A model generated the notes under the pieces. The model ran no database searches and was not told the DNA's origin. It saw nothing but the letters and a program-made list of their open reading frames with translations. Below, one piece after another: positions 35,332 to 35,689 of a stretch of DNA of 35,689 nucleotides. Positions within the stretch are counted from its first letter, which is position 1; every line of letters starts with the position of its first letter. Made by a program: the position numbers and the translations under genes. The DNA comes from an uncultured Chlorobiaceae bacterium (GTDB taxonomy: Bacteria > Bacteroidota > Chlorobiia > Chlorobiales > Chlorobiaceae). Location: assembly GCA_903822595.1 (NCBI GenBank), contig CAIJPS010000037.1, positions 1 to 35,689 on the forward strand, read 5' to 3'.

Positions 35332-35689
35332 ATGAGTTTGACAAAGAATATCAGAAATATAGCCATTATCGCGCACGTTGATCATGGAAAAACAACGCTT
35401 GTTGATTCAATTTTTCAGAAAACAGGCGCTTTCAGGGAAAATCAGCAGGTAAACGTTCGGGTACTTGATTCTAATCCCCAGGAAAGAGAGCGGGGTATTA
35501 CTATTTTTTCAAAAAACGCTGCGGCGGTATACAATGATCACAAGATCAATATTGTCGATACACCGGGTCATGCTGATTTTGGTGGTGAGGTTGAACGTAT
35601 TTTACAGATGGTTGACGGTGTGCTGCTTCTCGTGGACGCTTTCGAAGGGCCTATGCCGCAGACCAAGTTTGTGCTGCGCAAAGCCCTTG
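35332..35689 (+). CDS. typA: Translational GTPase TypA/BipA (3' end outside window)
   Basis: The first 119 residues are present. P-loop [13 protein letters not shown] (14-26), switch [13 protein letters not shown], and switch [17 protein letters not shown] (75-89) identify a translational GTPase. The combination [34 protein letters not shown] and [12 protein letters not shown] is typical of TypA/BipA rather than LepA or EF-G. It binds the ribosome and supports assembly and growth at low temperature or stress. AAGGA lies eight bases upstream of the ATG. It is divergent from the hemX-like gene, with a 171-base shared upstream region. The remainder lies beyond the window. Confidence 0.93.
   Translation, partial: MSLTKNIRNIAIIAHVDHGKTTLVDSIFQKTGAFRENQQVNVRVLDSNPQERERGITIFSKNAAAVYNDHKINIVDTPGHADFGGEVERILQMVDGVLLLVDAFEGPMPQTKFVLRKAL

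Overview
This window most likely comes from a green sulfur bacterium (Chlorobiaceae, Chlorobium/Pelodictyon group). The short-chain dehydrogenase at 8118-8849 closely resembles, from memory, the Chlorobium tepidum sepiapterin reductase. A C5-pathway tetrapyrrole cluster, a magnesium-type HemB and a SAM-I riboswitch-controlled metX fit the same group. The assignment rests on recognised protein families, not on a database search.

Layout. 1-2452 (+): the end of a DEAD-box helicase, a terminator, a beta-CASP nuclease and a DUF2721 membrane protein. 2464-4720 (-): rsmB then xerD, five bases apart. 4829-6273 (+): a SAM-I riboswitch, a decayed remnant of metY, then metX. 6258-10566: yqeY-serS, sepiapterin reductase, a cold-shock protein, radC and a PTPS/QueD-like pterin enzyme. 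10691-13354 (-): a large ATPase with a PfkB-like N-terminus, an AAA+ centre and two RyR-type repeats. 13355-17314: an accessory stretch with small exported proteins, a possible attenuator, a tandem-repeat protein that looks acyl-carrier-like, and a predicted outer-membrane barrel. 17322-24202 (-): a two-partner secretion pair, a 1700-residue TpsA exoprotein followed by its TpsB transporter. 24410-26675 (-): aroC and hemB. 26789-30283 (-): a four-gene sodium-pumping decarboxylase operon of the methylmalonyl-CoA type. 30432-31196 (+): hisN-like phosphatase. 31217-35160 (-): hemX/ccsA-like, hemA, hemC, hemD. 35332-end (+): start of typA/bipA.

How genes work together. HemA, HemB, HemC and HemD turn glutamyl-tRNA into uroporphyrinogen III, the common precursor of haem and bacteriochlorophyll. 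The PTPS-like protein and sepiapterin reductase could form the last two steps of tetrahydrobiopterin synthesis. MmdA, MmdD, MmdC and MmdB would couple methylmalonyl-CoA/propionyl-CoA interconversion to sodium transport. TpsB should export TpsA to the cell surface.

The most unusual items are the metY remnant lying between its riboswitch and metX, the PfkB-AAA-RyR-RyR ATPase, the duplicated acyl-carrier-like protein, and a minus-strand promoter plus terminator placed just ahead of a small secreted protein gene. No tRNA, rRNA, CRISPR array or insertion sequence was seen.
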